DNA of 7,106 nt from Candidatus Woesearchaeota archaeon (GTDB lineage Archaea > Nanobdellota > Nanobdellia > Woesearchaeales > GW2011-AR4), in NCBI GenBank assembly GCA_016181325.1, contig JACOZO010000115.1, positions 1-7,106 of the forward strand. Reading direction: 5' to 3'. A model generated the notes under the pieces. The model was not told where the DNA came from. It did not search any database and saw only the letters and a list, made by a program, of their open reading frames with translations. Below are positions 5,616 through 7,106 of the stretch, piece after piece (position 1 is the stretch's first letter; each line of letters opens with the position of its first letter). The translations under genes and the position numbers were made by a program.

Positions 5616-5630
5616 TTTAAATAATTTTTG
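5616..5630 (-). promoter_or_regulatory. Core promoter of pgk (BRE + TATA)
   Basis: On the minus strand CAAAAA (5630-5625, BRE-like) is followed by TTATTTAAA (5624-5616). The first T is 30 bp from the ATG at 5594, so the mRNA is predicted to start at or next to the start codon. The left target duplication of the miniature element touches the upstream edge of the BRE. Confidence 0.7.
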
Positions 5631-5638
5631 AATTAGTC

Positions 5639-5802
5639 GGCTCTGTAGAAAATGCAGGTGGCATCATTTTTGTGAGCCTTCTTCCATTATCTATAACCAA
5701 GCGACAAGGGGGACGTCCCTTACGGGGAATGTCGCCCTTTAGTTAGTAATCAAAAGGCGAACCCGATGCCACCCGAGCGTCAGCGAGATTTTCTACAGAG
5801 CC
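5639..5802. mobile_element. 164-bp miniature inverted-repeat transposable element (MITE)
   Basis: Perfect 15-bp terminal inverted repeats, GGCTCTGTAGAAAAT at 5639-5653 and its reverse complement at 5788-5802, bound a 164-bp non-coding element. It is flanked by a perfect 9-bp direct repeat, GAATTAGTC, at 5630-5638 and 5803-5811, the mark of transposition. GGTGGCATC recurs inside both ends in inverted orientation, offset by about 12 nt. The centre can fold: GCGACA (5701-5706) with TGTCGC (5730-5735), enclosing the palindrome GGGACGTCCC (5710-5719). No transposase is encoded, so a helper must act in trans. The ends resemble the GGCTTTGTTGAA ends of IS903-group IS5-family elements, which also duplicate 9 bp; that family link is inference. 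It separates trpS from the pgk promoter. Confidence 0.85.
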
Positions 5803-5863
5803 GAATTAGTCTTTTAGAACATGCCTTTTCAGCACAGGAAAATCCATAAATCCGCACGAGCCG

Positions 5864-5876
5864 ATTAAAAATACTA
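5864..5876 (-). terminator. Weak T-tract after trpS
   Basis: Just past the trpS stop the minus strand reads TATTTTTAATC, with five consecutive T. It is a candidate for archaeal T-tract termination and would keep trpS transcription from entering the element and pgk. The tract is short, so support is limited. Confidence 0.25.
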
Positions 5877-6959
5877 AAGCTTCACAAAATTCAGCTTATT
5901 GACGTCTTTTCTGGCTTTCTTGATGCCTTTTTCAAGGTCTTCCATGAATTTCACGATTTTCCTGCACGCAATCTCTTTCAGTTCCCCGGAAGTCATCCTT
6001 CCTGACTTGTATTCCTCATAGATTTTGTTTAATTCCCCATCATCCTCTACCAGATGCTGCTTCATCAGCTCAAAGACCATGTCTTTTTCAATGACAGCCC
6101 CGAGTTTCCTGTGCTCCTCCAAAGTATCACGGCCACCGGAAACAGCCCTTTTGATTTTATTGCAGGCGGATTTCGGGTCCTCCGGTAGCTCTATCATGCT
6201 TTCCGGCATTGATTTCGACATCTTGAAATGCCCGTTCAGCGAAGGTGTATATTTATGAAAAGTCGCGCTTGGCGGGAAATAATTTTCTTTTTTCATCCTG
6301 TTGACTATGTCCCTTGTGAGAAGTATGTGGGGGCATTGGTCGCATCCGACAGGAATGACTCCCGGCATGCGTTTTTTGAATTGAGGATACAGGATATCTC
6401 CAACCTGGGTCAGTGCTGCAAAAATCCTGTCAGGGCTGCTGTCCCCGTACAGCGCATGGAACTGCGAGTAAGTCACCTTTTTTGAGAACTTATATGCGGC
6501 GTGCACGACTTCAATATTGTCTGATTGAAAATAGAATGTGGTTTTTTTTGGATCCAGCCCCAATGCTATGTAAGCCGGGATATGGAACTCCATAGCCCTT
6601 TTTCGCGCTTCCTCCAGGGAAACCCCCCTGGTAGCCTCTGCCTCCAGGTCAGCGACAAGAATATATGTTTTTGCCCCCTGCTGCTGGAAGTAAGAGACCA
6701 TCTCAACCACCATCTTTGTCCCGAAATGTATTTTTTCACTTGTTGGCATTATGCCGCTAAGCGCATAAAATGGTTTTTTTTCCTTTATAGCCTGAGCTAT
6801 AACTTTTAGGTCCAGGCCCGAGAAGACAACCCCCCTCCTCATCAGCCTGTTGGGGTTTGGAAACTCTTTCGGATCAAACCTGTCAAGATAAAAATCAGAT
6901 ATCAGCTTGTTGTAGTCTTCAATCAATGTGCTGCCCCAGGGGTCAATTACTTTAGCCAT
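5874..6959 (-). CDS. trpS: Tryptophanyl-tRNA synthetase, archaeal/eukaryal type
   Basis: A cytosolic class Ic aminoacyl-tRNA synthetase that activates tryptophan with ATP and loads it on tRNA-Trp. From the ATG at 6959 it is 361 aa. It opens MAKVIDPWG, typical of archaeal TrpRS. The first ATP motif is MPTSEKIHFGT (about 71-81), in which Thr stands at the last position of the HxGH signature. PVGCDQCPHI (about 203-212) is the conserved substrate-site segment, and a perfect KMSKS (246-250) closes the Rossmann catalytic domain. The C-terminal helical part recognises the anticodon, and the end is Lys-rich. Length is near the family norm. An in-frame GTG at 6980 extends the frame by seven residues, but it lies against the TATA box, so 6959 is the likely start of a leaderless mRNA. 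No signs of decay. Confidence 0.95.
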   Translation of the reverse strand: MAKVIDPWGSTLIEDYNKLISDFYLDRFDPKEFPNPNRLMRRGVVFSGLDLKVIAQAIKEKKPFYALSGIMPTSEKIHFGTKMVVEMVSYFQQQGAKTYILVADLEAEATRGVSLEEARKRAMEFHIPAYIALGLDPKKTTFYFQSDNIEVVHAAYKFSKKVTYSQFHALYGDSSPDRIFAALTQVGDILYPQFKKRMPGVIPVGCDQCPHILLTRDIVNRMKKENYFPPSATFHKYTPSLNGHFKMSKSMPESMIELPEDPKSACNKIKRAVSGGRDTLEEHRKLGAVIEKDMVFELMKQHLVEDDGELNKIYEEYKSGRMTSGELKEIACRKIVKFMEDLEKGIKKARKDVNKLNFVKL

Positions 6960-6980
6960 GCAGGCTAACACATGTCGCAC

Positions 6981-6995
6981 TTATATAAAGATTTT
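6981..6995 (-). promoter_or_regulatory. Core promoter of trpS (BRE + TATA)
   Basis: On the minus strand AAAATC precedes TTTATATAA (6989-6981). The first T is 30 bp from the ATG at 6959, matching pgk and dph2. The alternative GTG start at 6980 would touch the box and can be excluded if this promoter is used. Confidence 0.65.
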
Positions 6996-7006
6996 GGAAG
7001 CCGGGT

Positions 7007-7106
7007 GGCATTGAAAAGACTCGCATTCGCTCGGGTTGCCATCAGGCTCGGCTGTGCTGTGCAAGGTTAAGGCTGACGTTCCCCGTCAACTGGTTACGCT
7101 CGGTTG
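7007..7106. mobile_element. Diverged partial copy of the 5639-5802 element, running off the window
   Basis: Read on the plus strand, this end aligns with the minus strand of the element at 5639-5802. GGCATTGAAAAGA resembles the terminal repeat. CTCGC (7020) and CGCTCGGGT (7028-7036) match CTCGC and CGCTCGGGT in the element at the same 8-nt spacing. TTCCCCGT (7079-7086) matches at a spacing of 51 versus 50 nt, and TTGGTTA/CTGGTTA follows in both. Similarity between these blocks is moderate. The other end and any target duplication lie outside the window. It starts about 12 bp upstream of the trpS BRE. Confidence 0.5.

Noticed and set aside
4456..5631. Several plus-strand frames of 68-132 aa opposite pgk
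   Set aside because: Antisense shadows of a clear pgk frame; Ser/Pro/Leu-rich composition is typical of complementary-strand translation, and none has its own start signals.
1..7106. CRISPR array or tRNA/rRNA gene
   Set aside because: No regularly spaced direct repeats, and no cloverleaf (GGTTCRANTCC-type T arm with matching acceptor) was seen on either strand.

Overview
The window looks archaeal, most likely from a small-genome DPANN-type lineage such as the Woesearchaeota/Pacearchaeota group; the lineage is inferred, not proven. Evidence for Archaea: an RNase P protein of the archaeal/eukaryal Rpp21 (Rnp4) family, a fragment of the diphthamide enzyme Dph2, an archaeal-type tryptophanyl-tRNA synthetase, TATA boxes about 30 bp upstream of start codons, and Shine-Dalgarno motifs (GGTGAT, GAGGTGG) confined mainly to genes inside operons. 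The phosphoglycerate kinase, in contrast, has bacterial-type motifs.

Layout. Positions 1-153 hold no gene, only two hairpins. At 154-420 (minus) lies the first quarter of dph2, cut off just after its GHS motif. Immediately upstream and on the same strand is an unusual three-gene cassette (423-1695): a 35-aa peptide with a CxxC, a 48-aa acidic peptide, and a 329-aa protein with a twin-arginine-like N-terminus and a transglutaminase-like Cys/His/Asp pattern. Neither small gene appears among ORFs of 60 aa or more. The cassette has its own AT-rich promoter region (about 1759-1799). A second minus-strand operon (1840-2852) encodes an unknown 146-aa protein, a 67-aa basic single-span membrane protein and Rnp4. 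A divergent spacer (2853-3113) separates it from a plus-strand coiled-coil protein (3114-4376), whose 3' end overlaps the 3' end of pgk (4347-5594, minus). Upstream of pgk, in the same direction, is trpS (5874-6959, minus).

Two points stand out. First, between trpS and pgk sits a complete 164-bp miniature transposable element (5639-5802) with 15-bp perfect terminal inverted repeats and a perfect 9-bp target duplication. A diverged relative of it appears to start at about 7007, just upstream of the trpS promoter, and runs off the window. Both members of this family therefore abut the core promoter of a housekeeping gene. Second, four genes (dph2 fragment, coiled-coil gene, pgk, trpS) have a TATA box whose first base is 30-31 bp from an ATG. 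This points to leaderless mRNAs and fixes three start codons downstream of the longest-ORF starts.

Functionally the window mixes housekeeping (tRNA 5' maturation, tRNA-Trp charging, lower glycolysis) with an uncharacterised peptide/cysteine-enzyme cassette and a decayed translation-factor modification gene.
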